Below are positions 21,662 to 28,845 of a stretch of DNA of 35,165 bases, in pieces. Each line of letters begins with the position of its first letter. Positions within the stretch are counted from its first letter, which is position 1. Source of the stretch: DAISJI01 sp964559835 (lineage in GTDB: Bacteria; Acidobacteriota; Terriglobia; Terriglobales; Acidobacteriaceae); assembly GCA_964559835.1 (NCBI GenBank), contig CAZLJE010000044.1, forward strand, positions 1 through 35,165, given 5' to 3'. Under the pieces are notes generated by a model. That model saw only the letters and a list, made by a program, of their open reading frames with translations. It was not told where the DNA came from and did not search any database. The position numbers and the translations under genes are program-made.

Positions 21662-22474
21662 ATGAGCGTTGCGACCCGTACCCCCTACAACCTGGGCCAT
21701 GCTGAGAATTGTCATAGCTGCGGCCGCCGTGAGAACGGATTTTTTTGCCAGCTTTCGCCGCGCAGCCTGGCGGCGCTTGACCACGTTTCTTTCGTACATT
21801 CCTACCCAGCGGGCGCGGTGCTGTTCGTCGAAGGGCAGGCGTCACGCGGCGTCTTCGTGATCTGCAAGGGACAAGCGAAGCTGTCGGTCGTGTCGGAAGA
21901 GGGACGTACGCTGATCCTCAAGATCGCCGGTCCCGGAGAAGTACTCGGGTTGGGCTCCGCCGTGTCAGGCAGGCCGTACGAAGCGACGGTCGAGACGCTC
22001 GGCCCGTGCGAAGTGAACTTCATCAAGACTCACGATTTCCGCCACCTGCTTCAGGGCGATTCCGACATCTGCATGCACGCGGCCCTGCAAATGAGCCAGC
22101 AATACAACAATGCCTGCCGCGAGTTGCGCTGGGTGGGACTATCGCGCTCGGCGGACTGGCGCGTCGCCTGCCTGCTGCTGAATTGGGTGGAGGAGCGCGG
22201 AACTCCGGGCCCGATTCCGGGTTTCAAGATGTCATTGACGCACGAAGAACTGGCGCAGATGGTGGGTACGACCCGGGAGACGGTCACCCGGGTGCTGGCC
22301 CGTTTCCGCAAGCAAGGATTTATTCAGGTGCGGGGCGCGACGATTTTGGTGTACAACATGGCCGCCCTGCAGGACATCGCAGGTAAAGCAGGAACGGTAC
22401 ACGCACCCGCACCCGTTCCGGTAACCAAGTTGAGCATTTTGCGTCCAATGTATGCGGGTGCAGGATTGGTGTAG
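21662..22474 (+). CDS. Crp/Fnr-family regulator with FNR-like cysteines
   Basis: A 270-residue transcription factor: cyclic-nucleotide-binding beta-roll (about 35-140), dimer helix, and winged helix-turn-helix (about 185-235). Three N-terminal cysteines, C17, C20 and C29, precede the beta-roll, and C116 (LGPCEVNF) aligns with C122 of E. coli FNR, the fourth ligand of its oxygen-sensing [4Fe-4S] cluster. Spacing differs slightly (CX2CX8C against CX2CX5C). The recognition helix reads RETVTR, with Arg at the CRP-type position, so TGTGA-like sites are expected more than TTGAT. I use ATG 21662, preceded by GAGG at 7 nt; the open extension to 21575 is probably untranslated. The last 35 residues are an unrecognised tail. 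Confidence 0.85.
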   Translation: MSVATRTPYNLGHAENCHSCGRRENGFFCQLSPRSLAALDHVSFVHSYPAGAVLFVEGQASRGVFVICKGQAKLSVVSEEGRTLILKIAGPGEVLGLGSAVSGRPYEATVETLGPCEVNFIKTHDFRHLLQGDSDICMHAALQMSQQYNNACRELRWVGLSRSADWRVACLLLNWVEERGTPGPIPGFKMSLTHEELAQMVGTTRETVTRVLARFRKQGFIQVRGATILVYNMAALQDIAGKAGTVHAPAPVPVTKLSILRPMYAGAGLV

Positions 22475-22529
22475 CCCGGCCGCTGGGTAGCCCGTTCGCC
22501 CACGACCGGAAATTCCAGGAGGTAAAGCG

Positions 22530-22925
22530 GTGAACTCACTCGGTCTGTGCGTTTGCGAGGTCTGTGGCACGCAATCGGCGGACCACGCCGGCTGGTTCGC
22601 GGTCACCGGCGCGGGGAACCTCATCGAGATCCTCCCCTGGCAAGACGAACTCAGTACACGCACGGACTGCCATTACTCCTGCTGCGGCGACCACCTCCAG
22701 CAATTGATCTTCTCCACGGCCGCGCGTGAACTCTCGAAACCAGCTCTGCCTTTGACCGTACACCGCGGAGGATGGAACCCCGCGACGCTCGTGCCGCCGC
22801 CTGCCGACGCCAAGCCGGGGGCCTCGAGCGAGGAAGCGATCCTCAATGTGCTGAGCGAGATCGATTCCGTTCTGCAAGGGCCGACAGAGGACGAAGAAGA
22901 CGCGCCGGCCTCGTTCGACGCCTGA
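22530..22925 (+). CDS. Small cysteine-rich protein downstream of the Crp/Fnr gene
   Basis: A 131-residue cytosolic protein of unknown function. It starts with GTG, six bases after a strong AGGAGGT site. The first half has two cysteine clusters, CVCEVCG (7-13) and DCHYSCCGDH (46-55), which together look like a zinc-ribbon or iron-sulfur knuckle. The second half has a proline linker and an acidic C-terminus (GPTEDEEDAPASFDA). With only 55 bp between them, it is probably cotranscribed with the Crp/Fnr regulator and may be its partner. Confidence 0.65.
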   Translation: MNSLGLCVCEVCGTQSADHAGWFAVTGAGNLIEILPWQDELSTRTDCHYSCCGDHLQQLIFSTAARELSKPALPLTVHRGGWNPATLVPPPADAKPGASSEEAILNVLSEIDSVLQGPTEDEEDAPASFDA

Positions 22926-22933
22926 GGGTTTTT

Positions 22934-22991
22934 CAACGCAAAGGGCGCAAAGAACGCAAAGAGGTGTCTCTCTTTGCGTCCTTTGCCGTTG
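22934..22991. repeat. Dispersed CGCAAAG repeat forming an inverted pair
   Basis: The left arm (22934-22952) has CGCAAAG copies spaced by 9 bp, with a third just beyond; the right arm (22972-22991) is its near reverse complement (CTTTGCG). The two arms could form a stem of about 18 bp. A related CAAAGG/GAAGG sequence occurs inside the propeller gene at 23501-23584. Confidence 0.75.
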
Positions 22992-23010
22992 AGTCTCTCT
23001 GTGGCACCCG

Positions 23011-23038
23011 ACCTACGACCTACCGCCTACGACCTACC
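23011..23038. repeat. Heptanucleotide array (ACCTACC type)
   Basis: Four 7-bp units: ACCTACG and ACCTACC, then GCCTACG and ACCTACC. It lies 86 nt after the Cys-rich gene and 48 nt before the propeller gene. Confidence 0.85.
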
Positions 23039-23086
23039 GGCCTGCAACGTGGTAGGCTAAAAGACAGCCCCCAATCAGGAATACCG

Positions 23087-25438
23087 ATGCGTAAATTGCT
23101 CGCCGCTTTATTTTTCGTTATCACCATTCTCATCACATTTGGTCTCGCCGAAGGCACGCGCTCCTGGGAGCAGCGGAAATTCGAGGACTTTGAAAAAGGT
23201 ACCGCGCGTGGGGTCGCGATCCGCAGCGATGGCGCACTCGAACTCGCCCCATCGTTCAAGGCGATCTACACCACGCCGTCCACGTACATCTGGTCGATCG
23301 CCGCCGATGCGCAAGGTAACGTGTACGCCGCGACCGGAGCTCCGGGACGCGTATATCGCATCACGCCGCAGGGTCAGGCGACGGTCATCTTCCAGCCGCA
23401 GGAGTTGCAGGTACAGGCGCTGCTCGTGGATGCAAAGGGCGCGATCTACGCCGCGACCTCGCCCGATGGTAAGGTGTACAAGATCGAACGGAAAACTTCT
23501 ACCACAAAGGACGCGAAGGAACGCGAAGGAAAAGCCGCCGAAGAAAAGCCCACCACAAAGGGCACGAAGGAACACGAAGGCAAAACCGAAGCGGCCCAGG
23601 AAGACAAGGCGAACGTTCCCGTCGATCCGAACTACAGCTCGTCCGTCTTTTTTGATCCGCAATCGAAGTACATCTGGGACCTGGCGCAGGACGCGCAGGG
23701 GAGGATGTACGTCGCGACAGGCGATCGCGGGCAGATCTTCCGCGTCGAACCAGACGGCAAGAGTTCGCTTTTCTTCCAGAGCGACGAGGCGCACATTCGC
23801 GCGCTTGCGCTGGATGCCAAGGGAAATCTGATCGCCGGGTCCGACGGCAGCGGGCTCGTGTACCGCATCTCGCCCTCGGGCGAGGCGTTCGTCCTGTACA
23901 GCGCGCCGAAGAAGGAGATTACGGCGCTCGCGATCGACGGGCAGGGGAACATCTATGCGGCCGGAGTCGGCGAAAAGACACCGCGCTCCACGACCAATGC
24001 TCCCAACACGCAGTTCTCGATGCCCACACCGGTGTTGAGCGTGAATCCAGGGGCAGCGGCGGCGCTCGCCCAGGGACCGCAGACGCAGGCATCGAACATC
24101 TCGATGATCCCGTTTCCCGCGAGCAGCGCAACGGGCGGGTCGGAGATCTACCAGATCGCGCCCGATGGCTCGCCGCAGCGCATCTGGAACTCGCGTGAAG
24201 AAGTCGTCTACGCGCTCAGCTTCGACGCACGGGGACACCTGCTCGCCGCCAGCGGCAATCACGGCAAGATCTTCGAGATCAACGGCAACGAGCAGTTTAC
24301 CGATCTCGTTAAGGCGAGCGCGACCCAGGTCACAGCGCTGGCGAAGTCGCCGACCGGCGGCGTATACGCAGCGACCAGCAACCTGGGGAAGGTCTTCCTT
24401 CTCGGCGGCGCGCCGGATGCGCAGGGCGAATATGAAAGCGACGTTTACGATGCCAAGATATTCTCGCGCTGGGGGCGGGCGGAAGTCCGCGGCCGGGGCG
24501 CCTTCGACATATTCGCGCGCAGCGGCAACGTCGACAATCCCGACCGCAATTGGAGCCCGTGGAAGAAGATCGATTTCACCAAGGGCGGCGAACTCGATGT
24601 CCCAGCGGCACGCTTCGTGCAGTGGAAGGCGGTGCTGAAGGCGGGCAATCCGGGCGCGATCATCGACAGCGTGCTGGTGAATTACCTGCCGAAGAACGTG
24701 GCGCCCGTAGTGGACGACGTCGTGGTGCAGACGGGCGCGCGGTTCAACCCGATGCCGCGGCCGACGGTCGAGAGCGTCAGCGTCGGCGGCAACGCTTCCC
24801 AGAAGTTCGACGCTCCTATCCCCGCCGTCAAGGACCGCAACTCCATCGCAGTACGATGGACCGCGCACGACGACAACGATGATGATCTGACCTATTCGCT
24901 GTATTACCGCGGCGACGGAGAGAGCGACTGGAAGTTGCTCAAGAGCGACCTGGACGAGAAGTACTACTCGTTCGACGCTTCCCTGCTGCCCGACGGCGGT
25001 TACACGTTCAAGGTGATCGCGTCGGATGCGCCATCGCATTCTCCGGAGGACGCGCTGACCGCGTCCAGGGAAAGCGCGCGTTTCGAGATCGATACCACGC
25101 CGCCGCAGGTGCAGAACCTGAACGCCGCGGTGGACAATGCCGCGCTGCACATCACATTCCGCGCCTTGGATGGCTTCTCGCCGATCAAGCGTGCCGAGTA
25201 TTCGATCGACGCCGGCGACTGGCAATACGTCGAGCCAGTGGGCGGATTGTCGGACTACCGGGTGGAAAACTACGACTTCTCGGTACCGCTGCCGCGGGCG
25301 AGGAGCGAGTCGGGAACGGACGGAACTGCGCGCAACGCAGCGGCCGTAGCCTTGCCCGGTGAACACGTTGTGGTGGTCCGCGTCTATGACCGCTACGACA
25401 ATCTCGGCTCGGCGAAGTACGTGGTCCGGGCACACTGA
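23087..25438 (+). CDS. Exported beta-propeller protein with C-terminal fibronectin/Ig-like domains
   Basis: A 783-residue secreted or envelope protein. The N-terminus is a signal peptide (LLAALFFVITILITFGLA). From about 45 to 460 there are repeated propeller blades of the form YIWSIAADAQGNVYAATG or VYALSFDARGHLLAASG, six or more copies, like NHL/SMP-30-type propellers. The C-terminal third (about 580-783) has Ig/fibronectin-like segments, including NSIAVRWTAHDDNDDDLTYSLYYRG and DTTPPQVQNL. Between two blades lies a charged linker (139-166) encoded by a dispersed DNA repeat. Function is unknown; carbohydrate or protein binding at the surface is an inference. The start is ATG 23087 (CAGGAA upstream); the longer open frame from 22772 overlaps the previous gene and is rejected. 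Confidence 0.8.
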   Translation: MRKLLAALFFVITILITFGLAEGTRSWEQRKFEDFEKGTARGVAIRSDGALELAPSFKAIYTTPSTYIWSIAADAQGNVYAATGAPGRVYRITPQGQATVIFQPQELQVQALLVDAKGAIYAATSPDGKVYKIERKTSTTKDAKEREGKAAEEKPTTKGTKEHEGKTEAAQEDKANVPVDPNYSSSVFFDPQSKYIWDLAQDAQGRMYVATGDRGQIFRVEPDGKSSLFFQSDEAHIRALALDAKGNLIAGSDGSGLVYRISPSGEAFVLYSAPKKEITALAIDGQGNIYAAGVGEKTPRSTTNAPNTQFSMPTPVLSVNPGAAAALAQGPQTQASNISMIPFPASSATGGSEIYQIAPDGSPQRIWNSREEVVYALSFDARGHLLAASGNHGKIFEINGNEQFTDLVKASATQVTALAKSPTGGVYAATSNLGKVFLLGGAPDAQGEYESDVYDAKIFSRWGRAEVRGRGAFDIFARSGNVDNPDRNWSPWKKIDFTKGGELDVPAARFVQWKAVLKAGNPGAIIDSVLVNYLPKNVAPVVDDVVVQTGARFNPMPRPTVESVSVGGNASQKFDAPIPAVKDRNSIAVRWTAHDDNDDDLTYSLYYRGDGESDWKLLKSDLDEKYYSFDASLLPDGGYTFKVIASDAPSHSPEDALTASRESARFEIDTTPPQVQNLNAAVDNAALHITFRALDGFSPIKRAEYSIDAGDWQYVEPVGGLSDYRVENYDFSVPLPRARSESGTDGTARNAAAVALPGEHVVVVRVYDRYDNLGSAKYVVRAH
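23501..23584 (+). repeat. Dispersed repeat captured in frame inside the propeller gene
   Basis: Two 33-nt copies, 23501-23533 and 23552-23584, start 51 nt (17 codons) apart. Each runs ACCACAAAGG followed by two CGAAGG-type units and encodes TTKDAKEREGK and TTKGTKEHEGK. The DNA resembles the intergenic CAAAGG repeats of this genome (compare 22934-22991), unlike the neighbouring blades. Confidence 0.75.
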
Positions 25439-25447
25439 AACCGGCTT

Positions 25448-25475
25448 AGGGCGCATGGTTCAGGGCTCATGGCAG
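25448..25475. repeat. Heptanucleotide array (AGGGCTC/ATGG type)
   Basis: Four 7-bp units that alternate AGGGCGC, ATGGTTC, AGGGCTC and ATGGCAG, so a 14-bp repeat is also visible. It starts 9 nt after the propeller stop codon. Confidence 0.75.
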
Positions 25476-25515
25476 GACTCATCAGCTTCTTGCCTCCGCG
25501 CCGGATATTTAACCG

Positions 25516-26106
25516 ATGATCATTCTGCGCACCATCGCGTGGATCTTGGGCGTGATCTACGCGTCCGTGCCGCCGTATTGGCTCGTGGTCCATCCGTTCG
25601 CGGAGCGCTGGCGCGAGCGCCGCGCCAAACTCAAGCACGTCGGGCCAATCTGGATCCTCATGTGGCTGGTGATCGGCGCCGCGACGTGGAAGTGGCGCAC
25701 GGTCGCGCTGTACACGTCCTGGTGGGCGTGGGTCCCCGGCGCAGTGCTGATGGCGATCGCTTACTCGATCTACGCGCCCGCGATGAAGGACTTCACGCAT
25801 GACCAGGTTGTCGGTCGCAGCGAGATCGAACCCGACAAACACGAGCAGCGGCTGAACACGCGGGGTATTCGCGGTCGCCTGCGTCATCCCTTGTACCTGG
25901 GGCATCTTCTCCACATGGCGGGTTGGACGGTCGGAAGCGGATCGGCGGTGATGTATGGCCTGCTGCCGTTCGCCATCATCACAGGGGCGCTGATGATCCG
26001 AACGGAGGAGCGGGAACTGCTGAGTCGTTTCGGCGACGCATATCGCGACTATCAGCGGCGCGTACCCGCTATTTTCCCGCGGATGCCTGGCGGGACTTCG
26101 TATTAG
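25516..26106 (+). CDS. ICMT/PEMT-like membrane methyltransferase
   Basis: A 196-residue inner-membrane protein with about four to five hydrophobic helices. The C-terminal part carries the isoprenylcysteine-carboxyl-methyltransferase-like pattern: GIRGRLRHPLYLGHLL near 117-132, then EERELLSRFGDAYRDYQRRVPAIFPR at 164 to 190. The RHPxY and EExxL...FGxxYxxY residues form the SAM and substrate site in this family. The bacterial substrate is unknown; lipid or small-molecule carboxyl/amine methylation is possible. The ribosome site is weak. The 3' end overlaps the convergent DUF1801 gene by 38 bp. Confidence 0.8.
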   Translation: MIILRTIAWILGVIYASVPPYWLVVHPFAERWRERRAKLKHVGPIWILMWLVIGAATWKWRTVALYTSWWAWVPGAVLMAIAYSIYAPAMKDFTHDQVVGRSEIEPDKHEQRLNTRGIRGRLRHPLYLGHLLHMAGWTVGSGSAVMYGLLPFAIITGALMIRTEERELLSRFGDAYRDYQRRVPAIFPRMPGGTSY

Positions 26107-26407
26107 CGCCGGCCCGGGCCTGGACGATCTTTTCCAGCGCCTTGAGGTTGACGTCCGCTTCTTTCTTGAACCGAATGCAGCCTTTGCCGAAATCGGCTTT
26201 CGGCAACTCGCGCTGGAGGTCCTTACCGTTCTCCGCGCCGCATCCGTAGATGGAAATGTAGTTCTTCTGGCTGGCGAGCGCGACGATCGGCGCATCCCCT
26301 TCTCGTCCACTGTCGTACTTGTGGATTGCCTTGATCGCGGCGCGGCGTGGCTCTTCGATCTGCGCGATGTACTCGGCGACGGTGACCGCTTTTTCCGGCT
26401 TCGGCAT
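26069..26407 (-). CDS. DUF1801 domain protein
   Basis: A 112-residue cytosolic protein. The segment VAEYIAQIEEPRRAAIKAIHK followed by a central ISIYGCG and the C-terminal GKGCIRFKKEADVNLKALEKIV is the pattern of DUF1801 (YdhG-like) proteins, whose biochemical role is not established. I use ATG 26407; the ATG at 26449 gives a 14-residue extension, and neither has a good ribosome site. The stop end overlaps the convergent methyltransferase by 38 bp. Upstream it is divergent from lolC, only 60 bp away. Confidence 0.7.
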   Translation of the reverse strand: MPKPEKAVTVAEYIAQIEEPRRAAIKAIHKYDSGREGDAPIVALASQKNYISIYGCGAENGKDLQRELPKADFGKGCIRFKKEADVNLKALEKIVQARAGANTKSRQASAGK

Positions 26408-26467
26408 GGCCGGGGATTCTATCCAAATCCTGTCCGGCAGGCCAATCATTTAGGATTAGCGCGGACA

Positions 26468-27763
26468 ATGCGTTTCGAACTGTTCGTTGCCACGCGCTAT
26501 CTGCGGGCGAAAAGACGGCAGGCATTCATCGGCGTCATCACTGGCATCTCTATCGTCGGGGTGACGGCGGGCGTGGCGTCGCTGATCGTGGCGCTCGCCA
26601 TCAACAACGGTTTCCGCCAGGATCTGCAGGACCGCCTGCTCGGGTCGTCGGCGCATGTGCGGCTGATGCGCGTGGAGAACGACGGCATCCGCGACTACCA
26701 GCAAATGCTCGACAAATTGCAGAAACTGCCGCACGTGGCCGCGGGCGCGCCGGCGATCTATGACCCGGTAATGATCTCGCGCGGCGCGCGGGCCCGAGGC
26801 GGAATGCTGAAGGGCATCGTTCCGTCGCAGGAGCGGAAGATCAGCGACATGCTGAACACGGTGAGGCAGGGTTCGGTGGCGCCGCTGGAGCAGAACCCGG
26901 CCGAGGGCGGCGGGGCTGTATCATCTTTCGCTACCTCATCCTCGCCCGACGCGTTGGAGCGGACGCAGACACTCCCGCCGATCATCCTTGGGAAAGACCT
27001 GGCGGATTCGCTGGGCGCGACGGTCGGGTCGGTCGTTCTCGTCACCAGCCCACAAGGTGAGCTGACGCCGTTCGGGCTCGTGCCGAAGTACGCGCGGTTC
27101 AAAGTGGTCGGGATCTTCAATTCCGGTTTCTACGATTACGACGCGACGTGGGCGTTCACGCGCCTGGAAGACGCGCAGAAGCTGTTCGCACTGGGCGACA
27201 TCGTTTCGGTATTGGAATTCAAGATCGACAACATCTACCAGGCGGACGAGGTGGGCAACGAGATCCAACAGGCGGCCGGCAAGGGCTTCATGGCGACCAA
27301 TTGGATGGAGGAGAACAAGGCGCTGTTCCGGGCGTTGCGCCTGGAGCGCGTGGTCACGTTCATCACCATCGGGCTGATCGTGTTCGTCGCCGCGCTGAAC
27401 ATCCTTATTTCTCTCATCATGATGGTGATGGAAAAGACCAAGGACATCGCGGTGCTGATGTCGATGGGAGCGAAAAAGCGGCAGGTGCGGCGGATCTTTA
27501 TCGCGCAAGGAATGCTCGTGGGAGTGATCGGGACCGTGCTGGGACTGGCGGTCGGGTACCTGCTCGCATACTTTGGCGGGCGTTATCACCTGATTTCGTT
27601 GTCGGCGGAGGTGTATTCGATCGACTACGTGCCCTTCGCCGCGAGAGCGGTCGATGGATTGTGGGTTGCGGCGGTGTCGTTGGGCGTCTCGTTCATTGCG
27701 ACGATGTATCCGTCATGGTCGGCGGCTCGGGTGCTGCCCGCGGAGGCGCTGAGGTATGAATGA
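26468..27763 (+). CDS. lolC: Lipoprotein-releasing ABC transporter permease (LolC/LolE type)
   Basis: A 431-residue inner-membrane protein that extracts lipoproteins from the inner membrane for transfer to LolA. The N-terminus MRFELFVATRYLRAKRRQAFIGVITGISIVG is characteristic, then one helix, a large periplasmic domain (about 45-285) and three C-terminal helices with the FtsX signature. The cytoplasmic coupling segment MEKTKDIAVLMSMGAKKRQV near 322 is conserved. Only one permease gene is present, as in lineages with a LolCE/LolF-type single permease. A Ser/Ala/Pro-rich insert (PLEQNPAEGGGAVSSF) near 140-160 is unusual. lolD follows, but 198 bp away. Confidence 0.9.
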   Translation: MRFELFVATRYLRAKRRQAFIGVITGISIVGVTAGVASLIVALAINNGFRQDLQDRLLGSSAHVRLMRVENDGIRDYQQMLDKLQKLPHVAAGAPAIYDPVMISRGARARGGMLKGIVPSQERKISDMLNTVRQGSVAPLEQNPAEGGGAVSSFATSSSPDALERTQTLPPIILGKDLADSLGATVGSVVLVTSPQGELTPFGLVPKYARFKVVGIFNSGFYDYDATWAFTRLEDAQKLFALGDIVSVLEFKIDNIYQADEVGNEIQQAAGKGFMATNWMEENKALFRALRLERVVTFITIGLIVFVAALNILISLIMMVMEKTKDIAVLMSMGAKKRQVRRIFIAQGMLVGVIGTVLGLAVGYLLAYFGGRYHLISLSAEVYSIDYVPFAARAVDGLWVAAVSLGVSFIATMYPSWSAARVLPAEALRYE

Positions 27764-27815
27764 ATAGTGCTAAGAGAGAAGTGCCAACTGCAAAGAAACA
27801 CAGACTGGCTCGCCC

Positions 27816-27833
27816 CCTACGGAATTCCGTAGG
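27816..27833. promoter_or_regulatory. 18-bp perfect palindrome between lolC and lolD
   Basis: CCTACGGAATTCCGTAGG reads identically on both strands and could be an operator or, in RNA, a hairpin with a 7-bp stem and AAUU loop. It lies 53 bp after lolC and 129 bp before lolD. Confidence 0.5.
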
Positions 27834-27898
27834 TACTCATAGTCGCGATTACCGGCGTGTGGGATTTTCTCTTGTCAGAAGTGGGAAGATCGAGGGCT

Positions 27899-27927
27899 GG
27901 GGCACTGTAAATGGGGGCGAGTGCCCC
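27899..27927 (+). other. Hairpin in the lolD leader
   Basis: GGGGCACT (27899-27906) pairs perfectly with AGTGCCCC (27920-27927) around a 13-nt loop, 35 nt before the lolD start. No U-tract follows, so leader control or mRNA processing fits better than termination. Confidence 0.45.
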
Positions 27928-27961
27928 GAATCTGAAGCGTAGGTAAACGCAATTGCATCCA

Positions 27962-28663
27962 ATGGAACATACGGAGATCCTGCGGGCTGAGAGCGTAAAA
28001 AAAGTATTTCGTTCCGGGTCCACGGACCTCGTGCTCTTTGAAAACCTGTCCTTCCGGGTGGGAAGGGGCGAGATGGTCGGGATCGTCGGGCAATCGGGCG
28101 CTGGAAAAAGCACACTTTTGCACATCCTGGGAGCGCTTGATAGGCCTTCGGCGGGTGACGTATACTGCGCCGAAATCAAGCTGCAATCGCTATCCGACGA
28201 GGCGGCGGCTGAGTTCCGCAACCGCGAGATCGGGTTTGTCTGGCAGTTCCACTACCTGCTCCCCGAATTCACGGCGCTGGAAAACGTAGCTATGCCGCTG
28301 CTGGTACGCGGCGAAGACCGCGAGAAGGCAGAGGCCGAAGCCATGCGGTGGTTGCGCGAGGTCGGATTGGAAGACCGGTCGCACCATCGGTCGGGCGAAC
28401 TGTCCGGCGGCGAACAGCAGCGGGTTGCACTGGCGCGGGCGCTGGTCACGGGGCCGAAAGTCCTGTTGGCCGATGAGCCGACGGGCGACCTCGATACGAA
28501 GACGTCCGCTGCGGTATTTGATTTGATCGCTCGTTTACATAGCGACCACCGGCTTACCTCCCTCATTGCCACCCACAGCCTTGCGTTCGCGCGCCGCTGC
28601 CACCGCGTTTTGCGACTGGAAAATGGGCGGCTCGAGGAGATCGCGCCGGAGTCGCTGAACTGA
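27962..28663 (+). CDS. lolD: Lipoprotein-releasing ABC transporter ATPase LolD
   Basis: A 233-residue ABC ATPase that powers the LolC-type permease. All motifs are present: Walker A GQSGAGKST, the Q-loop in GFVWQFHYLLPEFTALENV, signature LSGGEQQRVALARAL, Walker B VLLADEPTGDLD and the H-loop ATHSLAFA. The LPEFTALENV and EPTGDLD segments are typical of the LolD/MacB/FtsE group. ATG 27962 is used; a TTG at 27953 adds three residues. There is no clear ribosome site. The neighbouring orphan ADOP permease 12 kb away lacks an ATPase, but the pairing with lolC is more natural. Confidence 0.9.
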   Translation: MEHTEILRAESVKKVFRSGSTDLVLFENLSFRVGRGEMVGIVGQSGAGKSTLLHILGALDRPSAGDVYCAEIKLQSLSDEAAAEFRNREIGFVWQFHYLLPEFTALENVAMPLLVRGEDREKAEAEAMRWLREVGLEDRSHHRSGELSGGEQQRVALARALVTGPKVLLADEPTGDLDTKTSAAVFDLIARLHSDHRLTSLIATHSLAFARRCHRVLRLENGRLEEIAPESLN

Positions 28664-28665
28664 CT

Positions 28666-28689
28666 GTTTGCGTTTCCGTTTCTGTTTCA
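28666..28689. repeat. Hexanucleotide tandem repeat (GTTTCC type)
   Basis: Four 6-bp units: GTTTGC, GTTTCC, GTTTCT and GTTTCA, starting 2 nt after the lolD stop. It has a different period from the 7-bp arrays but the same position relative to a gene end. The rest of the 182-bp gap before clpC holds no clear promoter. Confidence 0.7.
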
Positions 28690-28845
28690 GAACGGTTACA
28701 GAATTTACTTGAAGTGAGCGCAAAACGGGCCGAAACTCAGGGCAGGCAGGCAAATGTTCCGCGTGCAGTTCGGGGCAGGCGGGTCAACAGGGTGAGGACG
28801 ACGGGCCGTCCGTGAGGGTGACGGTCTATCGGAGAGAGAACACAA

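Noticed and set aside
22772..23086. N-terminal extension of the propeller protein
   Set aside because: It overlaps the Cys-rich gene in another frame and crosses repeats; the signal peptide begins at 23087.
23108..25456. A 782-codon minus-strand open frame over the propeller gene
   Set aside because: Arg/Asp/Val-rich composition with no motifs; the plus strand has a signal peptide and repeated blades.
27764..27961. Insertion sequence remnant between lolC and lolD
   Set aside because: No transposase fragment, target duplication or terminal inverted repeats bounding a defined element are visible; only an isolated palindrome and hairpin.
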